Origin: Ptychodera flava | Lineage: Eukaryota > Hemichordata > Enteropneusta > Ptychoderidae | Assembly: GCF_041260155.1 (NCBI RefSeq) | Contig: NC_091930.1 | Coordinates: 22,862,237 to 22,926,236, forward strand | Direction of reading: 5' to 3' | DNA: 64,000 bases | In this document: piece by piece, positions 12,830 to 24,534 of the stretch | Layout: every line of letters starts with the position of its first letter | Position numbering within the stretch: the first letter of the stretch is position 1 | Translations under genes and position numbers: made by a program | Notes under the pieces: model-generated | What the model saw: only the letters and a program-made list of their open reading frames with translations | Database searches by the model: none | Told to the model about the DNA's origin: nothing

Positions 12830-13190
12830 TGTGTCATTGTTTTGGCTCTTGCAATCTCCAGTAAGCAACTTGAGGAGAAGGGATGCTCTTCGGTACCTTC
12901 ATGTCGGATTGGAAGGCTCAAAACAGAAAAATAAAATTATGAACTCAAACAAAACGCAACAGAGAGTACATGAAAAGTTAATTGAGCGAGAAAATGATTT
13001 GAAAAGGGGAACAGTGTACCATAGGGAGGCTGTAAGGATGAAAAACAAGCTAACGCGTGAAATACACACAGTGATAAAAAAAACTAATACTTCTGAACGT
13101 CTAGAGAGGATGAGAAAAAATCCCCACCAGGGTGGTATCCAAGGAAATCACATGTAATGGGAACAATACGCGCAAATCACAATATTAAAA
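12830..13190 (+). pseudogene. Z3: relic of an exon C linker, no fingers left
   Basis: A frame reading MNSNKTQQRVHEKLIEREN, then REAVRMKNK and KKTNTSERLERMRK, lines up with the basic linker of the other copies: MNSNERQRHSSETFSKRVN in Z4, and HEKFIGRGN and HAKAVRAT in Z1. A possible trace of the exon start (CATTGTTTTGGCTCTTG, compare CAATATGGCTCTTGG) lies just upstream. The zinc fingers that should follow are absent: the similarity fades by about 13190 and AT-rich sequence takes over. Confidence 0.6.
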
Positions 13191-13541
13191 TGACCTTCCA
13201 AAACAGATTCATGTAAAACCTGCATTTATACATATACAACGATCCTTTCACTGCGTCGACTCGGCATCATCAAATGGGAATAAACCTAGCAGTCGCTTTT
13301 GATTGTCAGAGATAATAGGTAAAATTTTAATAAAATTTAAATATAAATAATGTTGTATAGGTCATTCGGCTCGTATAACATTTTATATTAACATTATAAA
13401 AGATATTTTTTCATAATCGTATTATTGAATAATAAGAAATTTAACATGTTTATTTGATATAAGAATATTGTCTGACATTTATTTACATAATGTATTATGT
13501 AATTGTTTTACGTTCTGAAAGTGTTCTCTGGTGCAATTTTC

Positions 13542-13639
<98 letters not shown>

Positions 13640-14159
13640 AGTGATAGGAATGTGTAAAATATCAAACAATGGTGACACATGTATGTATGCGATAGAACAC
13701 GTATGTCGCTTTCAAGCTGGATGTAATGCTCAATCAAATGTTTAAATGGCATAACCTGTATCTTAAATTAAAGAATGTAATTATGATTAACTGTCAGCAA
13801 GTATGTTCGTAGAATAGCACACAGAAACAACAACGTAATATCTATAAGTACATGTATATGTTGGTGCGCATGCCCATCTTTCTTTTACAACGTCGATTGG
13901 AAATTATAACTATTTATCAAGGTCACATGGGACCTCATAAGCAAATCGCACATTTAAGTGCCGTTTTTATTAGTCTGTAAATTTAATTACCGAAATCGAA
14001 AAAATATGCTACCCTAATAAAGCTAAGAGTAACTGTTTGCTTAAAGGTTGACAGCGTGGCATATGTAACGACGACCATAAAATTTACTATTCTCTACTGC
14101 GAAGGGCAGTATTTTAGTTAAAAATTGACTTATAGTTAATGCGAGAGAAATATTAATAA
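13191..14159. other. Spacer with (TA)n at 13547-13636
   Basis: Very AT-rich, with a 90-base TA microsatellite at 13547-13636. No coding sequence. Confidence 0.7.
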
Positions 14160-14420
14160 TGTGCCACGATATGCAGTGGCATTTTTCGGGGTGTGCAAAA
14201 GTGAAACAGGTAAGTTTCTATCTGCCACGTACTACAAATACACCTCTAAGCATATTCCTTGCCATCTTCACATAATTTTGGTGAAATAGTGTAATCCATT
14301 TTAGCGAAACGACTTACGTATTATAAGACAGGGGGTTACGTTTTCTCAGAACGCGTATGTCTTTGCCATCTGGTAATCAAACACGGCATGTACACCTTTG
14401 TAAAAGTATTCGATAGTAGT
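14160..14420 (+). promoter_or_regulatory. Leader segment P3
   Basis: GTGAAACAG followed by the donor GTAAGTTTCTATCT at 14220 matches P4 (GGAAACAG|GTAAGTTTTCAGTCT). A downstream match near 14395-14430 (TTTGTAAAAGTATTCGATAG) pairs with 26465-26490 (TTGTATAACAAGCGTTCGATAG). Probably the leader exon of the intact copy Z4, 6.4 kb upstream of its start codon. Confidence 0.45.
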
Positions 14421-17400
14421 AGAGGAAAAAGGACAACAACAGCAATACTTGCTAAGCTCAGCAATGCTTGCTAAGCTTTCCCGCCATAAGGACATTTTTG
14501 CAGTCTAAAGCGAACTTGCCAAACTTCGTGATAGCACCACCCTGGAGGATAAACCGATTTAAGACAAGGTAGGTATAATGTTAAGAACATCGTCGTCGTC
14601 AGGTAAAGAAGTTAATCTTGAAGTAAAATTATACGAACGCCCTAATTTTTAGAAACAATTTGTTATACACTAGTCGGAAAATGTTAACAAAAAGCGGAGA
14701 ACATTCCTCATAACGGAGACGTATGCCACACATTTTTGCTACCAAACGAACGAAAAATGTTGTTAAATTGAAACCCCGCCATGATGCACTAGAATATCGA
14801 CGCATTGACCAGTACGACGCGTTATGAATTGTCTACAGATAGTGATCGAGTCAGCTGATATTCTTGTTGTTATCGTCTTTCTTTATTAATGATATTTTTG
14901 AGAGATGTTGATATGTTTATAACAAATATCATTGGTTTTCTATCCTGTTACATATTTGAATAAGATATGACGTAGTTGAAAATGTACACAGAAATACGAT
15001 GGCTGCAGCCGACATTACAAAACAGGTTTCGGTATTTTTTTTCATCGTTAATAGTCAATTAAATAGTGCCTTTTTCAAAATGAAAGAATTTTATTGCGAA
15101 ACAAAACATCGTTTTGTTATATAGCATTTAAATAATATAATGTGAAAATTTCAAAAAAAAATTGGCCCAGCCAAAGTGAAGTTAAATTTTTTGGAAATCT
15201 TGAAATTAGGAGAATAGAAAAGCCATAAAATATGGTGATTTACATAAATTTGCATATGTTAAAACTTTCTTATCACGCAACTTACTTTTGCTTGACAATA
15301 CTTGGTTTACAAATTAATGAAGTTTTGATGAATAATTGAAAAGAAATGATTTTCGAGGAAAATTTACCATGTTTAGTGCAGCGCTCCATTAAGCCAAGAT
15401 GCTGACAAGCTAAAGTGGCGTCTAAAGTTATAATATTCGGTGACAGATATATCATAAATTATATTACCGATCCTTTATTTATCGTTAATTCAAGCCTCTT
15501 TTGACCGAGCTACCTTAGAACGCTATAGTAAGAAACACATTTGCATGAAATGCTCGCCACGAAAACCTGCGGGTTAAGGTTTTGTTTGGTCTGACAACTT
15601 CCCACTTATGTGACAAGATGGCTAATAAACAATAAAGAGGCAAAACACTTAAGGTGAATGGAAAGAGTATTTTTGATCCCAAATGTTCATGTTATTGCAC
15701 TTTATTTCTTCAAAGTTTAATTAAAGATACAGACTAAATCCGCATCAGGATTTGGTGGGAAAAAGAAACAATCGTAAACATGTAACAATATTGAGAAATA
15801 TGACACAATTTGATTTAATTATTAATAATTCATCAATTTCTTACAATGATAAAAAACAAAAAAACAAAATATACTCACGCATTTTCTTCCTGTTTTGTAC
15901 AAAAAGGATATTCCAAGGCATTCAATAATGCTAGCTAGGGGAAAATTTAGTTTTGATGTCCCCATTTTGCTGATAACCTAACCCAAGATATGGAAATAAA
16001 AGTCCTGTTGCTTTGTCCAAAATAATCCCCGAAATACATGAAAAAACTCCTGTGTCTCCGTTGTATTGTGTTGACGACATTTCATAATTTTAAACTATGG
16101 AAAGAAGGCCAAATTTGCGAAAAATCGTTGTTTACAGCTTGTTTTCGCCCAATTTTCATCCACAAAATGGCCATGGTTCAGCGTAGAGCTGCTGTGGCCG
16201 ACCTTCCAAACACCCTAGCAAGTGATTTTGAGTTCAATATGGCAGCCTTAAATCTCCGCCGATGGCTATGCTTGATGTGAAAGCATAGACCTTGCTTTTC
16301 TGCTGTGTCTGGCTCTGCACATGGCTGGGGGAACCATCTAATTGCGCATGCGTAGAGTCCCTCGCTCACGCAAAAACAAACGGTGGACTAGGGTGGTTCA
16401 CAGTGTGAATTTAGTGTGTTAATTAACTTTTATAGGGTCACTTCGCGGCGACATAACACGTAAATATGGCCAAAGGAGGTGAAAAGAGAGCGCTGGAAAC
16501 GTTTAAAAGCTGGTCACAAGGGAAAATTGCAAATTTAACTCAATCATCGCAAGAAATGCAGACTTACCGATACAGATAACCCATCAACAGGCAGTTTCAA
16601 CACTGACCGACCGCCATCGATATGCATTCTAGACTAGAGACAGGAAATTTTCATCGAATAATTTGGGCCCAATTTACATTGAGTCAGAAAAAAGAACGTT
16701 TGCTTGTTATATGGATAAGTTACGGTAGGAAATCAAACATCGGTATATGAAGTTTGGCCTGGCGATGTGAAGATTGAGGTACTCAAGTCGGGACTAAAAT
16801 CAAATGGTGCACCTTGTACATTACAATCATTAACTAGAGTTTCTTCCCAATAAACCCTGATAACGAAATATTTAGAGTAATGTAAGCAAAGGAAGCTTCA
16901 TACAACATTGCATGAGCTGATTACGAGACAGATGACCCCATTACGTACGAATGGCATTCTGGAGGACGCAAGTTTTATAAATGTACACACACGGCGGTAT
17001 GCTGTCAAGCAAGATCCCTCTGTGCATTGTCAATAATACGTTCGAAACAAATCAAATGGCAAGCTAAAGTCAAATAACGTTGAAAATCTTGCAAGCCAAG
17101 AATAAAACTATCGGTTTGAGTGCTCAATAATGTCGATTACTTATCACATTTTCATGACAGGCCAAAGAAGCTTGTCAATCCAATCACAGTTTTCGCGACC
17201 CGGCATTTTCATGCTGCAGCATAATGCTCCGTATTTCAGTTCTATTTCATATCACGTGACCACCTGTGCAACTGGATATCACGACAACGGTTTCACAGAA
17301 GTAAAAAAAACCAACTGGTTTACTTCCCCTGTCTTAGAAAATTCTTTGTGGACTTTTGGCAGGTAGTTCTTTGAAACTCATCATGTTGTTGAATTTCGAG

Positions 17401-18140
17401 TGTCTTCGCGCGAATACGTGTTTGGTAGTGGTCATACGAGACACGTGGAGGAAGTATCCCACAGAAAAACAACAGTCATGACCTCATGGCCTGACAGCGT
17501 GTACACTCAGACTTCCCGGCAAAAGCGAAAATAACGTATTTCTTGTAAACTTTCTGTGCAGTGTTTCATGTATTCTTACCTGGTGACTTTTATTTGTTAT
17601 TGAATTTAGTTTCTATAAACTGCAAGAAACATATTATTTTTTTCAAATTTTAACCGACGCTCTAGCCATTCCAGCCACCTTAACTTTACACGATAAAGAT
17701 ATGCCCGTACATGCAAACTTGATTGACTGCGCACGACATTTTCTGCTTAGTTCAAAATTAAGGAAGAAAAAAAATGAAACATAAGTGATTTGTTTCTAAT
17801 TTGTGACGAATTAGTTCACGTTCATCATTAGCCAAGGGATCGGTAAAACATTTGTATGTTATTCACAAAGTGAGTATAACTAACGCTCCTTCTGAGTTCA
17901 TTTGCATGTTTTGACGCTAAATGACATCTACGCTGATCAAATGTAACTTGTCTACGGGGTAGATTTCAAAACTTACAACATTAACGATTAATAACGATAA
18001 CAATCGATTAATAGTATTGAATAATAATTATGTCTCGGACGAGACCAAGCAGTAGGGACGCGCGATGGGTTGACAGAAAAATATATAATGTACATAGCAA
18101 GTTTCTTGTATTTTGATCAAGTCAATCAGGATATATATCC
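14421..18140. other. Long intron or spacer upstream of Z4; no gene supported
   Basis: AT-rich throughout. About 14940-15070 resembles the post-leader block of the other units (AAAACAGGTTTCGGTAT, TTCATCGTTAATAG). 16140-16380 is less AT-rich and reads like the edge of some dispersed repeat, but I find no protein motif in it. Confidence 0.4.
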
Positions 18141-18420
18141 TCAATTCAATTCAATTCAAATTACTTTATTGTCCATTAATGAAAACACGCACATCCACAA
18201 ATGGAAAATTTTCTTTCGACACCACAAATCTCCTGACTTACAATAAAAGCACACACACATATATACACAGTCTTGGGGAAAAAACAATAAATTACGTATA
18301 AAATTCTGAGTTTAAAACTGCCACAGCTGAAGGTATAAAAGACTTTTTGTACAAGTTTTTTACGCGCAAAAGGTACCTTAAGTCGTCGACCTGACGGAAG
18401 GATTTTAAATTCAGTGCTGA
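18141..18420 (-). mobile_element. 3' end of a LINE (CR1/L2-like), minus strand
   Basis: Read on the minus strand, the segment gives LPSGRRLKVPFAR and, in a neighbouring frame, KNLYKKSFIPSAVAVLNS, the usual C-terminal ending of CR1/L2-type LINE reverse transcriptase proteins. A short untranslated tail then ends in GGACAATAAAGTAATTTGAA and a (GAATT)n tail (18141-18160 on the plus strand). Strongly 5'-truncated and carrying one frame change. Confidence 0.65.
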
Positions 18421-19420
18421 GTGGTGTGTTTGATATATCCTTAATTAGGAAAGTTCATTATAAATGTAAATTAGGAATTTGCTTAAAGGGCCATTATTTG
18501 TAACTTTTGACCATTTTTTACCTCGGAAAATTCCAAGTTGGAGGCTCATAGTTTGTTGCAAATGTTGTTTTACGAAGAAACAAACATGATTAGTGATGTT
18601 ACAGCCACATAAAACTGCTAATTTTTGTTCAAACGCATTGCCCTTCCGAGCTCGTTTGTTGACGTCTGGCGTGCTCAGCGTGCTGGTGGGAGAACGCGGA
18701 TATGGTGACGCCGCGATCACGCCAGATGTACAAGTTCACGTTTATTGTCGGATCAAAACAACATTACGTCGTGGATTGCCAGACATCTGGCTACGCAACG
18801 TGCTCGGACAATGGACTACGACGTAAGTACCGGGCATAAGTATGAATATTTATTTTGAAATTGCTGTAAATAACTCGCGCAGGTGCAGAAGAATGCCGAC
18901 GTTGCAATTCGCGTGTCAACAGTTTGTATTTTCTGTCCGGACAAAAATTGAAATTTTCGTTGTAAAATCACATGTTATTTAGTTGTAGGGCACGTAATGT
19001 TTCCGAATAATGTGCGATTCTCTGTTATTTGACAGGCTATTCAACATGAGCCAGTGATCATTTCAATCAAAACTAACGGAAAAATCGCCAGAAGATACAG
19101 CTAATGGAACTTTAAGGAAATATGCTTAGTAACTTCCAAAAATGGTGTATCAAAGTATCTTCAATGTAGAAAGCAAGTTTCGTCAACTTTGGCCAAGTCC
19201 GTTCAGATAAATATCCCTAATAAGGAAAGTATATTAAATATGCAAATTAGGAATTTGCTGAAGTAAATATGCTAAATGACTTTCAATAATGTCAAATCAT
19301 AGTGTCTTCAATATACATACCAAGTTTCGTCAGTTTTGATTGAGTCCATTCAGATATATATACCTATATATAAAAGTTCATTAAATATGCACATTAGCAA
19401 TTATCTTTCATGTCAACCTT
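18421..19420. repeat. ~150-bp tandem repeat, three units, interrupted by a MITE
   Basis: Three diverged units carry AAATTAGGAATTTGCT and AAGTTTCGTCA motifs (18421-18482 continuing at 19116, then 19200-19345 and 19350-19420). The first is split by a TTAA-flanked insertion at 18483-19115. Together with the (CAGA)n tail at 19972 the arrangement recalls non-autonomous Helentron-type elements, which carry core repeats followed by a microsatellite, but the diagnostic ends are not proven here. Confidence 0.55.
18483..19115. mobile_element. MITE-1, TTAA target site, 633 bp
   Basis: Flanked by TTAA on both sides (18483-18486 and 19112-19115). The ends are inverted: AGGGCCATTATTTGTAACTTT at left, and AAGATACAGCTAATGGAACT at right, whose complement is AGTTCCATTAGCTGTATCTT. 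The ends and the internal GTTGACGTCTGGCGTGC motif match MITE-2 at 23339-23704. No coding capacity. A TTAA target fits piggyBac or Kolobok superfamilies. Confidence 0.75.
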
Positions 19421-19879
19421 TGATACCTTTCATGGTTGATATATCTTGGTTAATCAATATTTGCAGCAAATCGCATCATATTTTCTGCTTTCGTTCTCAA
19501 TGTAAATAGTTTTTTTCTTAAATCATTACACTGGGCAAAATGATTGATATACAACAATATATATACACATATACTGATTCTGTACATGTGTCAAATACAT
19601 TAAGTATACACGTACGTATACTAACAAAATGCAAAATTACAGTGTATACTTAGTGTGCAAAGATCTGCATTACGTATACTCATAATCTACATAGTAATAC
19701 GCTACGCATATCAACGTAACGGAATGTTCTATATACAAACATATATGTTGCGTTTGCAATTAATATTGTGTTTCATATACGTCAATTTACGTAAATATGC
19801 TAAGCTCATATCAAGCATTTTGTCCAGTGTTAATTATGCAAATGAACAAAAAAGTAAGCAAGTCACACCTACCAAAAAC

Positions 19880-19972
19880 TAATAAATTCTTGTCATTTGG
19901 AAAGTGAATCTATGTAACAGATTTGACTCTGATCTGCATAGCCGTTTTTGAGATATCGGGCCCACAGAGATA

Positions 19973-20017
<45 letters not shown>

Positions 20018-20061
20018 GGCAGACAGGCAGGCACACAGACACACAGACACACAGACATCGC
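19880..20061. repeat. Conserved tail plus (CAGA)n microsatellite
   Basis: A conserved-looking segment (CATAGCCGTTTTTGAGATAT, CGGGCCCACAGAG) leads into about 85 bases of CAGA/CACAGA repeat (19975-20057). Probably the far end of the satellite-bearing element that begins near 18421. Confidence 0.6.
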
Positions 20062-20572
20062 TACGTGTGTGAACATGCGAGCTAAAATGAATTATGTAAA
20101 ACAAATTTCAATTAAATCGATCCTGACGGGTGCAGCATGCTAGCAGGGTACGCTTACCCATACCAGACACCTGGTACCACCACTAAATATCAGTGGTTCA
20201 GGATGGCCCTACTTAAATATGTAAATCACAAATGTCCCATGGACCTGGTAATATATTACCTTGAATGGAAATGATAATTGGACCAGTTTAATGTCATATT
20301 ACAATGAATCAATGGACAAAGGATACACCATACAGTGCTGGTAGGGTGACACGTTGTTAATAATTACTTACTGATATGCAGTGAACTTTGGTTCATCTAG
20401 ATTGAGTGGAAACACAGGCATATGAGACGCACGAGATATTCTTCAACTTATATATAAGGAGTACAGACTCAAATAATAATTCCACTACTTGTCGAAACTC
20501 GACGCATTACAACGGGAATCGGAAAAACATCGAAGTGGCACTTATCACTCGGAAATTGGACGTGTCATAGAA

Positions 20573-20684
20573 ATGGCCATCGAGTCATTAAGAGTTGAAG
20601 GGTGTGACGTTTCTCTCGAAGTTCTGGATTCCGAAGACGGCGCTGGAACGAAACCAGTTTTTCTTCCTTGTCGAGGCAAAATAG
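20573..20684 (+). CDS. Z4 exon A (start-codon exon) of the intact zinc-finger gene
   Basis: ATG in strong context (catagaaATGG) opens MAIESLRVEGCDVSLEVL, then KPVFLPCRGKI, 37 residues plus one carried base. The reading frame works only if the exon ends at ATAG|GCAAGT, a GC-AG intron with the textbook GC donor context. The alternative AA|GTAAGC four bases on would put exon B out of frame. In Z2 and Z5 the aligned position is an ordinary AG|GT donor. No recognised domain. The exon is acidic toward its end (LDSEDG). Whether translation starts further upstream is open, but this ATG is the one conserved in all copies. Confidence 0.75.
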
Positions 20685-21304
20685 GCAAGTAAGCTCAAAT
20701 AAGCTCTTCAAAGTTTCATATACCGGAAGAATTAATTAATAGATGCATCAAGGAAAACACGACTAAGACGTGTGTTATTGTTCTATTTAGTCTGTTTTAA
20801 CGAGGCTATCAGACGTGTTGTGTTCCGTATATGTGTATATTTTCAAAGTAAGTCGTGAGAATTAAAGTTACAATTGACATCTGCTCAACGTTCGGTAGCA
20901 CCATAAATATATAGATCTCTACGTAGTCGTTTATTATATTACTGAAGGCATGGATGCCTTTGAATATATGAACAATCAGCTTTTTTATCTCAATATCATA
21001 AATACAGCATTTTTATAAACGCTTCGATTAGGCATGTAACTACAGGACACAGCAATGTAAGAATTTGTTTTTGGTGTCAGCACTCAGCTGCCATGAAGGC
21101 ATTCAAAGTCTTCAAATCTTCATGTCAAATTCCCCGAAAATAGATTAAACCTCAACAAATAGTCGGGTTTAGACTTAAAAAACAAGAAATAAATGTTATA
21201 TAATCGGGTAATTACATAAAATAGACATCATCAAAGCACTTTTTTCAACGAGTATGTCGCTTATTGTGATCTGTCAATTTAACACTCGCTTCATGAATTT
21301 CCAG

Positions 21305-21421
21305 AAAATAACAATAACTTACCGACTGGAGGAAAGAGAAAGGTAACTATCGGACGTGGTTTTGTAAGATCAATCTCACAAATCTACCAAAGATATCAAA
21401 ACGGAAACCTTTCAGACGATG
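21305..21421 (+). CDS. Z4 exon B
   Basis: 117 bases between the acceptor TTTCCAG and the donor G|GTAAGA, joined in phase 1 on both sides. It encodes NNNNLPTGGKRKVTIGRGF and then VRSISQIYQRYQ. The phase is consistent with exon A (G + AA gives Glu) and exon C (G + AT gives Asp). A basic patch followed by an amphipathic-looking SISQIYQRY helix suggests a small interaction or oligomerisation module; that is inference only. Confidence 0.8.
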
Positions 21422-21989
21422 GTAAGAATTTTTCTTTCAAGATACACATTAACATTCTTGTGCTAAGTGTAAAGACATGCCTCCTCCATACCTTATAGTG
21501 CTTTATGGGTTTGTTTATATAAGGTAATTGACAACTCAAGCTCAAACCTTAGGGATACATGTTAAGAAGTATAACTAAGTCATTTATTTCTATTTGTATG
21601 ACGTTATATATCGAAAATCGGCAATCAGGCGATCAGTGCCTCTTATTAATTACATTATCATATGATATTATTTGTTTTAATAATCAATAACAAAAAACAA
21701 CGTAGCTACAGCTACACAATCTGATTTATGTGGTAATGCCGTAACAGTTGTTTGAAAATTGGCAGTGATCATAGTTCTTTTCGTCTTGTAAGGTGTATTA
21801 TGTATATTAATAATACTGACTTAATAATTATCGGTATGCACGGCAAAACTACACTAGTTATCTAGCTTAAAAAATACCATGCATCTAGTGGAAGCAAATG
21901 AAATAGTTAGACGGTATAACTATGACAGTGATAAATAGGCCTACGTGGTTTTTATTCATATCGAAGATACGCTCTTTTTTCTTGCGTAG

Positions 21990-23230
21990 ATGTTCAACTA
22001 ATTATGGACACATTTGCACATTTCGGTTACATCGCAATATGGCTCTTGGATTCTCCTGAAAACAACGAAAATTATAGTGTTCACAAACAAGTAATACCAA
22101 GCTACAAAACGATGAACTCAAACGAGCGACAACGACATTCCAGCGAAACTTTTAGTAAACGAGTAAATCGACAGAAAATAGAAGTTTGCAATCACAAGAA
22201 CGCTGTGAGGGCATCCACTCGGCTTAAGGACAGAACTAAAAACAAACATCGTCAGTCTGAAAATAAATCGAATACCTGCGAACCGCAAAAAAGCATGCTG
22301 AGAAAGGAAAGGTTGAGATCCAAGGAAGTCAGATGCAAAGAAAACAATAGCAACACGTCGAACAAGCAGAATAACAACCCCTGTGTAACTTCAACCATTC
22401 AGCCGAAAGGAATTACACATAAACGCATCAAACGAAGTCGGTTTTCCACTCGTAGAAGCATTCTAAGAAAATATTTGAAGTTTGGCAGACCTTTCAAATG
22501 TACGGAGTGTGGCAAGACATTCAAGCGAAAGTATCACCTTAAGATTCATCAATTAATACACGAACAGAAACGACCACATTCATGCAATCAGTGTGGCAAG
22601 ACATTCACTCAATCTGGTAATCTAAACAACCATCTCAAGACTCATTCGAAAATACAGCCGTACGCGTGTAAAATTTGCGATAGACGTTTTTCTCGCAAAG
22701 ACAACCTACAACGCCATATTCGTATGCACACAAAGGAAAAACCACACAAATGTAAAGATTGTGGTAAATGTTTCTCTGATCTGAGCAACTTAAACAAGCA
22801 CCACGAAGTCCACTCAAACGAAAGGCCATACCTGTGCCACCAATGTGGCAAAGCCTTCAAGCGTAACCAACATCTAAACGCCCATCTCCGGACACACTCA
22901 CAAGAATATTTGTACTTTTGCACGGACAGTGGTATGAAATTAAAACAGAGTTCGAACCTGAAGCAGCATCAGATGATCCATGCAAAAGAACGACCTAACA
23001 AGTGTGGAATCTGTGAGAAAACATTCACTAATAGTCGTAACCTTCGCAAACATTTCCGAATCCACCCAAAAGAGAAACTTCACTCATGCTTTGCGTGTGG
23101 AAAAACATTCAGGGAAAAGGGCAACTTAAAAGCTCACCTGAAGGTTCACACCAAAGAAAGAATATACCGATACAAGACGCGTAATCTCGCTGATAAGCAA
23201 AGGGGCAACTTAAGATCTAGTGCTTTTTGA
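21990..23230 (+). CDS. Z4 exon C: eight-finger C2H2 protein, the intact copy
   Basis: The acceptor TTGCGTAG is followed by DVQLIMDTFAHFGYIAIWLL, a roughly 140-residue basic linker rich in Lys, Arg, Ser and Asn, and eight C2H2 units ending at a stop at 23228-23230. With exons A and B the protein is 489 residues, fingers from about residue 245. Seven fingers have full Cys2-His2 sets. The sixth (YFCTDSGMKLK) has a Ser for the second Cys and is probably unable to hold zinc. Linkers are TKEKPH, SNERPY and similar, so the array should wrap DNA as a unit. Likely a nuclear sequence-specific DNA-binding protein; its targets are unknown. It is the only complete copy in the array. Confidence 0.88.
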
Positions 23231-23338
23231 AAGGAACCAAAAAGTCGAACAAGGATGGTAAAGCATTTGACTCTTCACGTGACCTGAAATAATCAACGCG
23301 AGAAGTCTTCAAATGAAAAATGGCACAAGTATAGTAGT
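23231..23338. other. Z4 3' flank
   Basis: Short 3' flank that keeps traces of the family's untranslated region before it is cut by MITE-2. Confidence 0.4.
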
Positions 23339-23704
23339 TTAAAGCTCCATAAGCTGTAACTTTTGACATATTTTCCCCTATTTTTGTTTTCAATGATGAC
23401 TTACTTATGTTACTTGTCCTATCAAATACACAGAATCACACATTAGTCTGGGATCACAACACGAAATTTTAAGTTGCCAATTTCCATTCTGGTCCGGACT
23501 GGAATACAATGTTGTTGACATCTGGCGCTTGGCGCGGCTGATTTTTTAGCGGCCGTGCATCGGCGTGGGAGGTAATTTATGATTTATTTTTATGGAATTA
23601 CATCATTTGCGGAGAACTGAACATATTTTATTGACGTTTTAACATGTTTTACTGAACAAAAAAATAGGTAAAATAGGTGAAAGTTACAGCTTATGGGGCT
23701 TTAA
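23339..23704. mobile_element. MITE-2, TTAA target site, 366 bp
   Basis: TTAA at 23339-23342 and 23701-23704. The inverted ends AAGCTCCATAAGCTGTAACT and AGTTACAGCTTATGGGGCTT agree at nearly every position. The middle contains TTGTTGACATCTGGCGC, shared with MITE-1. No coding capacity. Confidence 0.8.
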
Positions 23705-24534
23705 GTTTTGTTTTTCTATGTATGGGCAAACAAACCGCAATGTTTGCCACTTCCGTTTTGATACTGGTTTAATATACAAAGTTACTAGGACTGTCACATA
23801 ATGTCGTACAATATAGATATTTTAAAGCATGTTTACAGCCTGTTTATGTTTGCTTAATCAAACTACACGGGAATACCAAATATTCATTTTCTGAATAAGA
23901 CAAATCGTATACTTTGTTTCGGAGTAAAGATATTGTGTCTTTTGTTTAACTATATAATATATTAATTAATTAGTTATTTTTTTCTATGAGAGCCTCTCGA
24001 TTATTGTTGTGTTGTATATCTACCTTTAAATTAAGTTTTCATTATGTAGATGAATATGCATCATCCATTCCTAACTCTAATAAGCTCAGATTTTATTTGT
24101 CATTATACAAATTGGCATTTTTTTACACGTTTTGCAACCGACAAAGTATTTATCTTGCCATTATTTGGCTACTAAGGCTATATGAACATATACGTGACAA
24201 GTACGTTCTTGATACTTAATAAGTTAGTATTCTTCATGTTCTTCTATAAAAGGTGAGAACCTCACTCCATCAGCACTGGGCAAATCTATAGCTACTGCTA
24301 TTGAAAAAGCAATAAAATACAGGAACAATCGACTTCTTTATAGTCAGCCTAATTCCCCATTGTTATCATCAACCATGTTGTTGAAATGCATACAAGTTGT
24401 AGTATGGATACCAAGCAAGTACAGGTGTTCGTTAGAAATAAGATGGAAGTCACATTCAAGCGTTGTGATTTCTGTGCTATCTATATAAAGATAACGTTTT
24501 TGTTAGCGTTAACTTGCTGCCTAAATCAGGGCGA
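23705..24534. other. Spacer; no gene supported
   Basis: AT-rich. A short frame near 24253-24350 (PSALGKSIATAIEKAIKY) looks faintly coding, but it has no family match I know and no conserved partner elsewhere in the window. Confidence 0.35.

Noticed and set aside
16140-16380. GC-richer patch with short open frames on both strands
   Set aside because: No motif, no repeat partner in the window and no splice context.
19975-20057. CAGA repeat as a CRISPR-like or regulatory array
   Set aside because: Simple four-base microsatellite without spacers.
24253-24350. Exon-like frame PSALGKSIATAIEKAIKY after a possible acceptor
   Set aside because: The upstream context lacks a proper acceptor (AAAAG after a weak tract), there is no matching donor in frame, and nothing similar occurs in other units.
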